From NCBI GenBank assembly GCA_900552475.1, contig USAC01000040.1, positions 1 through 18,279 of the forward strand: a stretch of DNA of 18,279 nucleotides, written 5' to 3'. Origin of the DNA: an uncultured Eubacteriales bacterium. Lineage in GTDB: Bacteria; Bacillota; Clostridia; Oscillospirales; Oscillospiraceae. Below the pieces are notes generated by a model that did not search any database, was not told where the DNA came from, and saw nothing but the letters and a program-made list of their open reading frames with translations. Positions 1-6,880 of this stretch are shown here, piece after piece; the stretch's first letter is position 1, and each line of letters starts with the position of its first letter. The position numbers and the translations under genes were made by a program.

Positions 1-818
1 GCGCGACCCTGCTGGCCAAGTGCTTCGGCGTCGACAAGGTTTACATCGGCGTGGAGGCCAACAAGCAGAACGCGGCGGACGTCCTGAACAAGACCATCGC
101 CGAGCTGAAGGCCCCCGTGGTCGTCGAGGTGCTGCACACCCGCTACCCGCAGGGCGCCGAGAAGCAGCTGGTGCAGGCCGTTTCCGGCCGCCAGGTGCCG
201 TCCGGCAAGCTCCCCGCGGACGCCGGCTGCTGCATCTTCAACCTGAACACGACATGTTCCATCTACAAGGCCGTCTACACCGGCATGCCCGTCGTGAGCA
301 AGGTTGTCACCGTCTCCGGCTCCGGCGTGATTGAGCCGAAGAACATCGAGTGTCCCATCGGCACCCCGATCACGAACCTCTTCGACGCCTGCGGCGGCCT
401 GAAGGAGGAGACGTACAAGCTGATCATGGGCGGCCCGATGATGGGTCTGGCGCAGTATAACCTCGACGTCACCGTCGGTAAGGGCACCGGCGCGATGCTG
501 GCCTTCGCCGACAAGGAGGAGCAGTATGTCGCCGAGCCCCAGTGCATCCGCTGCGGCAAGTGCGTGGGCGTTTGCCCCATCCGCCTCGAGCCGGTCTTTA
601 TGTACAAGTACCTGACCCGCGGCGACGTCGACACGTGGCAGAATGTGCTGCACGGCATGGACTGCATCGAGTGCGGCGCCTGCACCTATACCTGCCCGGC
701 CCGTCTGCCGCTGACGCACATGTTCCGCATGGGCAAGCAGCAGGTCAACAACGCAAGAATGGCCGCCAAGGCCAAGGCGGAGGCCGAGAAGGCCGCTGCC
801 GAGAAGAAGGAGGCGTAA
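1..818 (+). CDS. rnfC: RnfC, electron transport complex subunit C (5' partial)
   Basis: This is the C-terminal part of RnfC, the peripheral subunit that exchanges electrons with NAD(H) on the cytoplasmic face of the Rnf complex. The reading frame is open from base 3 to the TAA at 816-818, so the start and the NADH/FMN-binding N-terminal half lie outside the window. Two ferredoxin-type cluster motifs are visible: CIRCGKCVGVCP (codons from 543) and CIECGACTYTCP (codons from 663), enough for two [4Fe-4S] clusters. The C-terminus is a Lys/Ala/Glu-rich tail ending EKKEA, whose last codons also contain the AAGGAGG ribosome binding site of rnfD (807-813). rnfD starts 3 bp after the stop. The family call rests on the motifs and on the complete rnfDGEAB set that follows. 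Confidence 0.95.
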   Translation, partial: ATLLAKCFGVDKVYIGVEANKQNAADVLNKTIAELKAPVVVEVLHTRYPQGAEKQLVQAVSGRQVPSGKLPADAGCCIFNLNTTCSIYKAVYTGMPVVSKVVTVSGSGVIEPKNIECPIGTPITNLFDACGGLKEETYKLIMGGPMMGLAQYNLDVTVGKGTGAMLAFADKEEQYVAEPQCIRCGKCVGVCPIRLEPVFMYKYLTRGDVDTWQNVLHGMDCIECGACTYTCPARLPLTHMFRMGKQQVNNARMAAKAKAEAEKAAAEKKEA

Positions 819-821
819 ACA

Positions 822-1841
822 ATGACTGATTACAAAAATCTGAAGTTGATCGCGTCCTCGTCTCCCCACATCCGCGCCAAAGAGGATACCCGCTCGATCA
901 TGCTCGATGTGATTGTCGCGCTGCTGCCCGCGCTGGTCTTCTCCATCTATAACTTCGGTTTCCGTGCCCTGATTGAGGTGCTCGTCTCCGTGGCCGCCTG
1001 TGTGTTCTGGGAGTGGGGCTACCGCAAGGTCATGAAGAAGCCCCAGATGGTCGGCGATTTCTCGGCCATCGTCACCGGTATCCTGCTGGCGTTCGTCTGC
1101 CCCGTGACGCTGCCTTGGTGGACGCTCGTGATCGGTGCGTTCTTCTCCATCGTTGTCGTCAAGCAGCTCTATGGCGGCATCGGCTGCAACTTCCTCAACC
1201 CCGCGCTGGCCGGCCGCGCCATCCTGCTGGCGAGCTATGCCACCGCCATGACCACCTGGGTCAAGGCCGGTGAGAAGCTCTCCGCCTTCGGCGCGAACGC
1301 CGACGTGGCCACCGCCGCCACCCCGCTGGCCATCATGAAGGAGGGCACGTTCGACGCCCTGACCAGCACCTACACCGTAACCGACCTCTTCCTCGGCAAG
1401 ATCGGCGGCTCCCTCGGTGAGACGTCCGCGCTTATGCTGCTGTTCGGCTTTGCCTACCTGCTGGTGCGCAAGGTCATCTCCTGGCACACCCCCGTGGCCT
1501 ACATCGGCACCGTGGCGGTGATCTGCCTGATTTCCGCTCCCGCCGGCATCGGCGCGGGCACCTACATGCTCTACAACCTCTTCAGCGGTGGCCTGATGCT
1601 CGGCGCCATCTTCATGGCAACGGACTACGCCACTTCTCCCGTGACCAAGAAGGGTCAGCTGATCTTCGGTATCGGCTGCGGCCTGATTACCTGCTTCATC
1701 CGCCGCTTCGGCTCCTATCCCGAGGGCGTGTGCTACTCCATCCTGATCATGAACTGCACCACGTGGCTGCTGGATAAGTATGTCCGTCCCACCATCTACG
1801 GTGCGCCCAAGAAAGAGAAGAAGGAGGCGGCTGCAAAATGA
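822..1841 (+). CDS. rnfD: RnfD, electron transport complex subunit D
   Basis: RnfD is a polytopic membrane subunit of the Rnf ion-translocating oxidoreductase and carries covalently bound FMN. The protein has 339 residues, close to the family norm, with many hydrophobic segments (for example about 27-60, 80-112 and 195-225). Residues 161-167, DVATAAT, fit the ApbE flavinylation pattern Dxx(s/t)gAT with Ala at the g position, making Thr167 the likely FMN attachment site; it is followed by Pro-Leu as in other RnfD/NqrB proteins. The ATG at 822 is 8 nt after AAGGAGG (807-813), which lies inside the end of rnfC. The C-terminus is charged (KKEKKEAAAK) and overlaps rnfG by 4 bp (ATGA). Assignment is secure from motif, length and operon order. 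Confidence 0.96.
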   Translation: MTDYKNLKLIASSSPHIRAKEDTRSIMLDVIVALLPALVFSIYNFGFRALIEVLVSVAACVFWEWGYRKVMKKPQMVGDFSAIVTGILLAFVCPVTLPWWTLVIGAFFSIVVVKQLYGGIGCNFLNPALAGRAILLASYATAMTTWVKAGEKLSAFGANADVATAATPLAIMKEGTFDALTSTYTVTDLFLGKIGGSLGETSALMLLFGFAYLLVRKVISWHTPVAYIGTVAVICLISAPAGIGAGTYMLYNLFSGGLMLGAIFMATDYATSPVTKKGQLIFGIGCGLITCFIRRFGSYPEGVCYSILIMNCTTWLLDKYVRPTIYGAPKKEKKEAAAK

Positions 1842-2431
1842 AGATCTCCGGTAAGTTTATTCTGAAGGTCGCCGGCACCCTGACGGTGATCGCTCTGGTC
1901 GTCGCCGCTCTGCTGGGCGTCGTCAACAACGTGACCAAGGACAAGATCGCCGAGCAGGACGCGGAGAACACCCGCATTGCCATGAGCGCCGTGGCCCCCG
2001 AGGGCAGCGAGTTCGGCGACAAGATGGACATCTCCGACGCCGTCGCCGCGGCGGCCTCCGCGCAGGGCGGCAAGATCGTCGAGATGTATCCCATGACCAA
2101 CGGCGGCGCGGACGCCGGCTATGTCGTGAAGGTTTCCGCCTCCGGCTCGCAGGGTACGATCACCATGATGGTCGGCGTCGACGCCAATAAGGCCATCACG
2201 GGTATCTCCGTCATCAGCCATTCCGAGACCTCCGGCATCGGCACGAAGGTCGTCGGCAACGAGCCCAACGCCGCCGGTGAGCCCGTTCTGGATCAGTTCA
2301 TCGGCATGAGCGGCTCGGGCTCTCTCGTGGTCGGCAAGAATGTCATCGCCGTCTCCGGCGCCACCGTTTCCACCAAGGGCATCACCATGGGCGCCAATGC
2401 CGCTCTGGCCGCCGTGGAAGCGCTGGGCTAA
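1838..2431 (+). CDS. rnfG: RnfG, FMN-binding electron transport complex subunit G
   Basis: RnfG is anchored by one N-terminal membrane helix (about residues 10-30) and exposes an FMN_bind domain to the outside of the cell, where covalently bound FMN takes part in electron transfer through Rnf. The protein has 197 residues. The core motif SGATVST is at 173-179, so Thr176 is the expected phosphoester-FMN residue. The Asp that usually stands three residues before the Ser/Thr of this motif is Ile170 here (the local sequence is NVIAVSGAT), a departure worth checking. The start overlaps the rnfD stop by 4 bp, which suggests translational coupling. Its AAGGAGG (1821-1827) lies within the rnfD C-terminal codons. 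No apbE flavin transferase gene is seen in the window. Confidence 0.95.
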   Translation: MKISGKFILKVAGTLTVIALVVAALLGVVNNVTKDKIAEQDAENTRIAMSAVAPEGSEFGDKMDISDAVAAAASAQGGKIVEMYPMTNGGADAGYVVKVSASGSQGTITMMVGVDANKAITGISVISHSETSGIGTKVVGNEPNAAGEPVLDQFIGMSGSGSLVVGKNVIAVSGATVSTKGITMGANAALAAVEALG

Positions 2432-2449
2432 GAAAGGAGGAGCTGCATT

Positions 2450-3100
2450 ATGAATTTTGGTAAGCAATTCAAAGAGGGCCTGATTACACAGAACCCCGTT
2501 CTGGTTCAGGTGCTGGGCATGTGCTCCACCATGGCCATCACGACGTCGTTCTTCAACGGCCTCGGCATGGGCGTGTCCGTGCTGATCATCCTGACCCTGT
2601 CCAACATCTTCATCTCCCTGCTGCGTAAGATCATCCCCAACGAGGTGCGTATCGCCTGCTACATCGTCGTGATCGCGGGCTTCGTGACGTGCGTGGACCT
2701 GCTGCTCAAGGCGTTTGTTCCCGCGCTGTCCAGCTCTCTGGGCGTGTTCATCCCCCTGATCGTGGTGAACTGCATCATCCTCGGCCGCGCGGAGGGCTTT
2801 GCCTCCAAGAACGGTGTGGGGGCCTCCGCAGTCGACGGTATCTGCCAGGGCATCGGCTATACGCTGGTTCTGGTCGTCATGTGCGTGGTGCGTGAGTTCC
2901 TCGGCTCCGGCAAGTTCGGCGGCGGTCTGCTTGGCGGCGGTGCTCTCGGCAGCGCCCCCGGCATCACCATCATCCCCGAGCAGTTCGGCATCAAGGTGCT
3001 GACGCTGCCCGTCGGCGGCTTCCTGACGTTGGGCGCCCTCATCGCTCTGATGCAGTGGGCTCTCGCCAAGAGCGAAAAGAAAAAGAAGGAGGCCAAGTAA
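2450..3100 (+). CDS. rnfE: RnfE, electron transport complex subunit E
   Basis: RnfE is an integral membrane subunit that pairs with RnfA in an inverted topology. In the related Nqr complex, the equivalent pair holds an intramembrane iron-sulfur cluster through two Cys from each subunit. The 216-residue protein is almost entirely hydrophobic, consistent with six helices. Cys25 (LGMCSTMAIT) and Cys108 (VVNCIILG) sit at the expected places for cluster ligands. The ATG at 2450 follows AAAGGAGG just after the rnfG stop. The C-terminus ends in a lysine-rich tail (KSEKKKKEAK) whose codons provide the AAGGAGG (3086-3092) for rnfA. The product is firmly assigned by its similarity to RnfA and by operon position. 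Confidence 0.95.
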   Translation: MNFGKQFKEGLITQNPVLVQVLGMCSTMAITTSFFNGLGMGVSVLIILTLSNIFISLLRKIIPNEVRIACYIVVIAGFVTCVDLLLKAFVPALSSSLGVFIPLIVVNCIILGRAEGFASKNGVGASAVDGICQGIGYTLVLVVMCVVREFLGSGKFGGGLLGGGALGSAPGITIIPEQFGIKVLTLPVGGFLTLGALIALMQWALAKSEKKKKEAK

Positions 3101-3103
3101 ATT

Positions 3104-3691
3104 ATGAGTGTGACTACGCTGCTCGCCATTTCGCTTGGCGCTATTCTGACCAATAACTTCATCTTCTCCCAGTTCCTGGGTATCTGCCCCTTCCTGGGCG
3201 TTTCCAAGAAGATCGACACCGCCGTCGGCATGGGCGCCGCCGTGACGTTCGTTATGGCGCTGGCCTCCGCCTTCTGCTATCTGATCAACCTCGTCCTCGT
3301 TCCGCTGAACCTCGCGTTCATGCAGACCGTGGCCTACATCCTGGTCATCGCCGGTCTGGTGCAGTTCGTTGAGATGTTCCTCAAGAAGAACATCCCCACC
3401 CTGTATACCGCCCTCGGCGTGTACCTGCCCCTGATCACGACGAACTGCGCCGTGCTGGGCGTCGCCCTGCTGAACACGCAGAACGACTACAACTTCATCG
3501 AGTCCGTGGTATACGGCATCACCGGCGGCCTCGGCTTCCTGCTGGCCATCTTCCTGTTCGCGGCTGTCCGTGAGCAGCTCGAGGTTTCCAGCGAGACGCC
3601 CAAGGCATTCGAGGGCTTCCCCATCGCTCTGGTTACCGCCGGCCTGATGGCTCTGGCCTTCATGGGCTTCAGCGGCCTGAAGGTCTGGTAA
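3104..3691 (+). CDS. rnfA: RnfA, electron transport complex subunit A
   Basis: RnfA is the second of the two homologous six-helix membrane subunits. With RnfE it is thought to pass electrons across the membrane and take part in ion translocation. The protein has 195 residues, typical for the family. The signature LGICPFLGVSKK at 26-36 contains Cys28, and TTNCAVLG contains Cys115; these correspond to the Cys pair that binds the intramembrane cluster in NqrE/RnfA. The gene begins 3 bp after rnfE. Unlike RnfB, RnfC, RnfD and RnfE it lacks a Lys/Ala-rich C-terminal tail, ending in the hydrophobic stretch FSGLKVW. rnfB follows after 14 bp with its own AAGGAGG. Confidence 0.96.
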   Translation: MSVTTLLAISLGAILTNNFIFSQFLGICPFLGVSKKIDTAVGMGAAVTFVMALASAFCYLINLVLVPLNLAFMQTVAYILVIAGLVQFVEMFLKKNIPTLYTALGVYLPLITTNCAVLGVALLNTQNDYNFIESVVYGITGGLGFLLAIFLFAAVREQLEVSSETPKAFEGFPIALVTAGLMALAFMGFSGLKVW

Positions 3692-3705
3692 GGAGGTAGA
3701 GGAAA

Positions 3706-4602
3706 ATGACTATTATTTGGGCAATTGTGATCCTAGGCGCCCTCGGCATTATCTTTGGTCTGATCCTGGCCGTCGCGGCCAAGGTCTTCGAGGTCGAGGT
3801 CGATCCCCGTCTGCCTGAGATTCAGGCATGCCTCGCCGGCGCGAACTGCGGCGGCTGCGGCTACCCCGGCTGCGGCGGCTGCGCCGAGGCCATTCTGGCC
3901 GGTAAGGCCCCCGTTACCGCCTGCGCCCCCGCCGGCCCCGAGAACGCGGCGAAGATCGCCGCCATCATGGGCATGGAGGCTCCCTCCGGCGACAAGATGG
4001 TCGCCCATGTGCTCTGCAACGGCGGCTGCAACGCGAAGGACAACTTCGAGTACCGCGGCGTGCATGACTGTCTCGCCGCGACGAAGGTCTGCGGCGGCGA
4101 CGCCAAGGCCTGCCGCTACGGCTGCTTCGGCTTCGGCTCCTGCGCCGAGGCATGTAAGTTCGACGCCATCCACGTCGTCGACGGTGTGGCCGTCGTCGAC
4201 AAGGAGAAGTGCACGAACTGCGGCGCCTGCCGCGCGGCCTGCCCCCACAAGCTGATTGTGGAGGTGCCCTACAAGCAGAAGGTGATTGTCAACTGCTCCA
4301 ATAAGGACAAGGGCCCGACCGTCACCAAGGTCTGCGCCAACAGCTGTATCGCCTGCGGTATGTGCGAGCGCACCTGTAAGTTCGATGCGATCCACGTTGT
4401 GAACAACGTCGCCGTCATCGACTACAGCAAGTGCAAGAACTGCACCATGTGCGCCAAGGCCTGCCCGCGCAACGCCATCGAGCCGATCCCGACCCCCGAG
4501 GAGAAGGAGAAGTTCAAGGCCGCGCAGAAGGCTGCCGCCGAGAAGAAGGCCGCTGCCGCCAAGGCTGCGGCTGAGAAGGCTGCTGCTGAGAAAGCCGAGT
4601 AA
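3706..4602 (+). CDS. rnfB: RnfB, ferredoxin-type electron transport complex subunit B
   Basis: RnfB is the entry point for electrons from reduced ferredoxin. It has an N-terminal membrane anchor (about residues 3-25) followed by cytoplasmic iron-sulfur domains. The Fe-S domain C48-x2-C51-x4-C56-x16-C73 binds one [4Fe-4S] cluster. Downstream are further Cys-rich motifs: the CNGGC region, CRYGCFGFGSCAEAC, CTNCGACRAACP, CIACGMCERTC and CKNCTMCAKACP. The extended set of ferredoxin motifs is typical of clostridial RnfB. The 298-residue protein ends in a low-complexity tail of repeated KAAAEK-like units. It is the last gene of the operon, with a strong terminator beginning 5 bp after the stop. Confidence 0.96.
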   Translation: MTIIWAIVILGALGIIFGLILAVAAKVFEVEVDPRLPEIQACLAGANCGGCGYPGCGGCAEAILAGKAPVTACAPAGPENAAKIAAIMGMEAPSGDKMVAHVLCNGGCNAKDNFEYRGVHDCLAATKVCGGDAKACRYGCFGFGSCAEACKFDAIHVVDGVAVVDKEKCTNCGACRAACPHKLIVEVPYKQKVIVNCSNKDKGPTVTKVCANSCIACGMCERTCKFDAIHVVNNVAVIDYSKCKNCTMCAKACPRNAIEPIPTPEEKEKFKAAQKAAAEKKAAAAKAAAEKAAAEKAE

Positions 4603-4606
4603 AAAA

Positions 4607-4652
4607 TTAAAAAAGGATCCCATGCCCTACAGGGCATGGGATCCTTTTTTAA
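4607..4652 (+). terminator. Rho-independent terminator of the rnf operon
   Basis: A perfect 21-bp stem (4607-4627 with 4632-4652) surrounds the loop TACA. The stem carries GGATCCCATGCCC and ends in a TTTTTT run. Because an A run mirrors the T run, it could also work for transcription from the minus strand. It lies 5 bp after the rnfB stop. Confidence 0.93.
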
Positions 4653-4807
4653 CCCAAAGGGGTTTCGCTGCACTGCGCGCCTTGTCCAGCCGTTGGCTGG
4701 CCTGCGACACTTCGCTGCGCGCAAAGTGGTTTTTGCGGCGTACACGCCGCCGCAAAAAACGGATGGGGGCTTTTTCGCGGCCCCCGAGCCGCGAACTCTG
4801 TGAGACT
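4651..4807 (-). repeat. Modular multi-hairpin intergenic repeat, copy A (reverse orientation)
   Basis: Read on the minus strand, this stretch has the same order of parts as copies B (12508-12680) and C (18016-18198). The 31 nt at 4777-4807 are identical to 18016-18046 in copy C. Its hairpins are: H1 TTCGCGGC/GCCGCGAA within 4775-4796; H2, an 11-bp stem (4730-4740 with 4748-4758) with the 7-nt loop GCGTGTA; H3, CCAGCC/GGCTGG (4686-4700); and a short H4, AACCC/GGGTT (4651-4664). The linker between H2 and H3 contains GCGCGCAGCGAAGTGTCGCAG-like sequence, nearly the same as in copy C. The element lies between two convergent genes, with a terminator or strong hairpin on each side. It holds no convincing gene. 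I cannot match it to a named repeat family. Confidence 0.8.
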
Positions 4808-4810
4808 TCT

Positions 4811-4853
4811 AATAGTACAGGAGCCGGGGCAACGCCCCGGCTCCTGTACTATT
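4811..4853 (-). terminator. Strong hairpin at the 3' end of the minus-strand membrane protein gene
   Basis: A perfect 20-bp inverted repeat (4811-4830 with 4834-4853) has a 3-nt loop and begins 8 bp beyond the stop of the minus-strand gene at 4862. On the minus strand the stem ends in CTATTAG and lacks a good T run, so it may act as a processing or 3'-protection hairpin rather than a classic terminator. Confidence 0.65.
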
Positions 4854-4861
4854 TTGGCTTG

Positions 4862-6601
4862 TTAAGCTTCTGTACCTGCAGTGCCGCGCTCGATGCTGTA
4901 GGCCTTCAGGATGCTGCCCTCGCCCGTGGCGTGGCGGATGGTGACCTCGTCGCCGACGTTCAGGATAACGGCGCTCTCATCGTCCGCCGCAGAGATGACG
5001 TAGTAGACCGTCTCACCCTGCAGACGGAGGTAATACATCGTGTTGCCGTCCACGACCGCGCTGCGGATCTCCTCAATCGCACCGCTGGCCGTCGTCTGGT
5101 CGGAGATGATCGGCTCGGCCGCGCTGTCATCGATCAGGCCGTTGCGGTTGAGCATCACGCGGTAGCTGCTCTCGCACTCGGCCACGGTCGAGCCGGTCGC
5201 GACGATCTGATACTGGCTGACGTTGACCATGGCGTACATCTTCACAAGTCCCGCCGCGTCCTTGAGCGCCATGAAGTACGTCGGCTGATCGGCGATGTTC
5301 AGCAGCAGCGGGAACGTCGCCTTGTACTGCATCTGCTGCACCTGTCCCTCGGCGCTGGCCTCGGCGGAATACTCCTCCGCGCCCGCGACGGAGTAAAAGC
5401 GTGTCTCCTTCGTGCGCTGGTTCGAGAGGATGAAGCCGATGTTCGACTCGTCCGAGACGACCGACGTGATGCCGGTATACATATAGACATCGTCGCCGAT
5501 GGCGAGATAGTTATAGCCCTGCGTCGTGACGGTCACGTCGCGCTGGCCGAAGAGGGAGTTAATGAAGCCATGGATATAGGTGCCGTGATAGTCGTACTGC
5601 TGGGTAATCAGCTCCGCCGGGTACACATGGTCGACCCACGACGGCACATCCGCCACGTCGTAGTAGCTACACTCGCCCGTCACCGCGTTTACCAGCACCG
5701 CGCCGACGGTATCCGTGCCGCCGAAGAGACCGATCGTCTTCTTCATCCGCGGGCAGACCCACCACGGGTTGCCCTGCTCGTCGATCTCAAAGGCGGGATC
5801 GTCGAAGAGGTAGGTGGGGTAGTGGAAACGGAGGTAGCGGCCGAGGTTGCGGCCGAAGTGCTCGGCGGTCGTATAGCGGATGCCCTGCTCGAGACGGACG
5901 ACATCGACGTTCTGCGTGACCATGTCAATCACGAGATAGGCGGGCAGACCCGCCTTGCGGTTGTTGAACCACTTGATCCAGTCGCCGTAGCGCAGCGGCG
6001 TCACGCGGACGGGGCGGTTTTTGTAGTTGATCTGCGTGTAGTCGTCTGCGACCTCGAACTGCGAGACCATGTCCGCCAGCTCGCCGAGCTTGCGGTTGCC
6101 GAGACGGGTCGCCGAGTCGCGGTCGAGCATCGGGATCTGGTCGAAGCTGATCTCGTCGACCTCGTCGGCGAAGCTGCCTGTCTCAACGGTCAGCAGGTCG
6201 CGGTAAGCGCCCGCGCGCAGCACCTTCCAGCCGAGCACCGCACCGATCAGCGCCACAGCCACGAGCAGCGCCGCCGCGAAGAACGGCACGCGGCACTGCT
6301 TCTTCACAAAGCCGAAGTAGCCCTTCGGCCCTTCGCCCTGAAAGCCGGAGGTCAGCACCGCGCACACGCAGTACACCGCGCACAGCAGCAGCGCAAAGAC
6401 GTAGAACTCCGGCGCCTGCAGGCTGATCGGCGGCAGCACGGCATAGAAGTAGATCAGCCCGAACACCAGCGTCACCGCCAGATTGATGAGCGTCCGCCCG
6501 AGCGGCGAGCCGATGGATTTTCTGACCTTCTTCGGCCTGGCCGCGCGCCTGCGCGCCCCGGCGAAGCCCTGAAAATTCGGGTCGTTCCAGTTGATATTCA
6601 T
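4862..6601 (-). CDS. Membrane-anchored protein of unknown function
   Basis: I do not recognise this 579-residue protein. The N-terminus is short and basic (ARRRAARPKKVRK, about residues 16-28). Three predicted membrane helices follow, at about 37-57, 65-85 and 106-127. The remaining 450 residues form a soluble region that would lie outside the cell under the positive-inside rule. That region is rich in aromatic residues and beta-type sequence, with tracts such as RVTPLRYGDWIKWFNNRKAG, LVIDMVTQNVDVVRLEQG and FGGTDTVGAVLVNAVTGE. The last 60 residues (VYYVIS...VILNVGDEVTIRH) resemble an OB-like beta barrel, which is inference only. The ATG at 6601 has AAAGGA 7 nt upstream and a good promoter at 6647-6675. 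The gene is monocistronic and points away from ctsR. No catalytic motif was found. Confidence 0.85.
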   Translation of the reverse strand: MNINWNDPNFQGFAGARRRAARPKKVRKSIGSPLGRTLINLAVTLVFGLIYFYAVLPPISLQAPEFYVFALLLCAVYCVCAVLTSGFQGEGPKGYFGFVKKQCRVPFFAAALLVAVALIGAVLGWKVLRAGAYRDLLTVETGSFADEVDEISFDQIPMLDRDSATRLGNRKLGELADMVSQFEVADDYTQINYKNRPVRVTPLRYGDWIKWFNNRKAGLPAYLVIDMVTQNVDVVRLEQGIRYTTAEHFGRNLGRYLRFHYPTYLFDDPAFEIDEQGNPWWVCPRMKKTIGLFGGTDTVGAVLVNAVTGECSYYDVADVPSWVDHVYPAELITQQYDYHGTYIHGFINSLFGQRDVTVTTQGYNYLAIGDDVYMYTGITSVVSDESNIGFILSNQRTKETRFYSVAGAEEYSAEASAEGQVQQMQYKATFPLLLNIADQPTYFMALKDAAGLVKMYAMVNVSQYQIVATGSTVAECESSYRVMLNRNGLIDDSAAEPIISDQTTASGAIEEIRSAVVDGNTMYYLRLQGETVYYVISAADDESAVILNVGDEVTIRHATGEGSILKAYSIERGTAGTEA

Positions 6602-6646
6602 ATTTCTGTCCTTTCTGCGTCCGGTGAAGCGTTAGCAATTGTACCT

Positions 6647-6675
6647 ATTATACCCGATCTGGGGCGGGATGTACA
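6647..6675 (-). promoter_or_regulatory. Predicted sigma-A promoter of the 4862-6601 gene
   Basis: On the minus strand, TGTACA (6670-6675) and a perfect TATAAT (6647-6652) are separated by 17 bp. The -10 box lies about 45 bp before the ATG at 6601. Confidence 0.65.
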
Positions 6676-6766
6676 GCAATTTTGGGTAGCGCAGGGGCGA
6701 TTCGCGAACCATTCACGCAACCGGAGGTTGACAGGGCCGCGTTCATAAATTGTTTACAGAAATAAA

Positions 6767-6783
6767 GGTCAAAGTTGGTCAAA
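6767..6783 (+). promoter_or_regulatory. CtsR operator 1
   Basis: The sequence GGTCAAAGTTGGTCAAA is a direct heptad repeat with a 3-nt spacer, an exact match to the known CtsR box (A/G)GTCAAAnan(A/G)GTCAAA apart from spacer bases. It ends 6 bp before the -35 box of the ctsR promoter. Confidence 0.92.
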
Positions 6784-6789
6784 ATCCTA

Positions 6790-6817
6790 TTGACAAACTG
6801 CAGGACAGTGGTATACT
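6790..6817 (+). promoter_or_regulatory. Predicted sigma-A promoter of the ctsR-mcsA-clpC operon
   Basis: A perfect TTGACA (6790-6795) is followed after 16 bp by TATACT (6812-6817). The TGG just before the -10 box gives an extended -10. CtsR operators lie on both sides, so CtsR bound here would block RNA polymerase, fitting autoregulated heat-shock control. Confidence 0.88.
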
Positions 6818-6826
6818 AACATCAAA

Positions 6827-6843
6827 GATCAAAGAAAGTCAAA
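6827..6843 (+). promoter_or_regulatory. CtsR operator 2 with extra heptads
   Basis: GATCAAAGAAAGTCAAA is a second heptad pair with the 10-bp period of a CtsR box, at about the transcription start. Partial heptads flank it: CATCAAA at 6820-6826 and GTCAAA at 6844-6849. Its first heptad starts exactly 50 bp after the second heptad of operator 1, so both operators lie on about the same face of the helix. Confidence 0.8.
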
Positions 6844-6880
6844 GTCAAAGGCAAAAGACGAGACGGAAAGGGGTGAGCAC

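Noticed and set aside
4651..4807. CRISPR array or integron-like array as an explanation for the repeats
   Set aside because: There are no short direct repeats with regular spacers, no cas or integrase gene, and the copies are dispersed singly between genes.
4622..6748. Open frame of over 700 codons on the plus strand opposite the minus-strand membrane protein
   Set aside because: It begins in the rnf terminator and repeat A, and is Val/Asp/Arg/His-rich without motifs. The minus-strand gene has a ribosome binding site, promoter and membrane helices.
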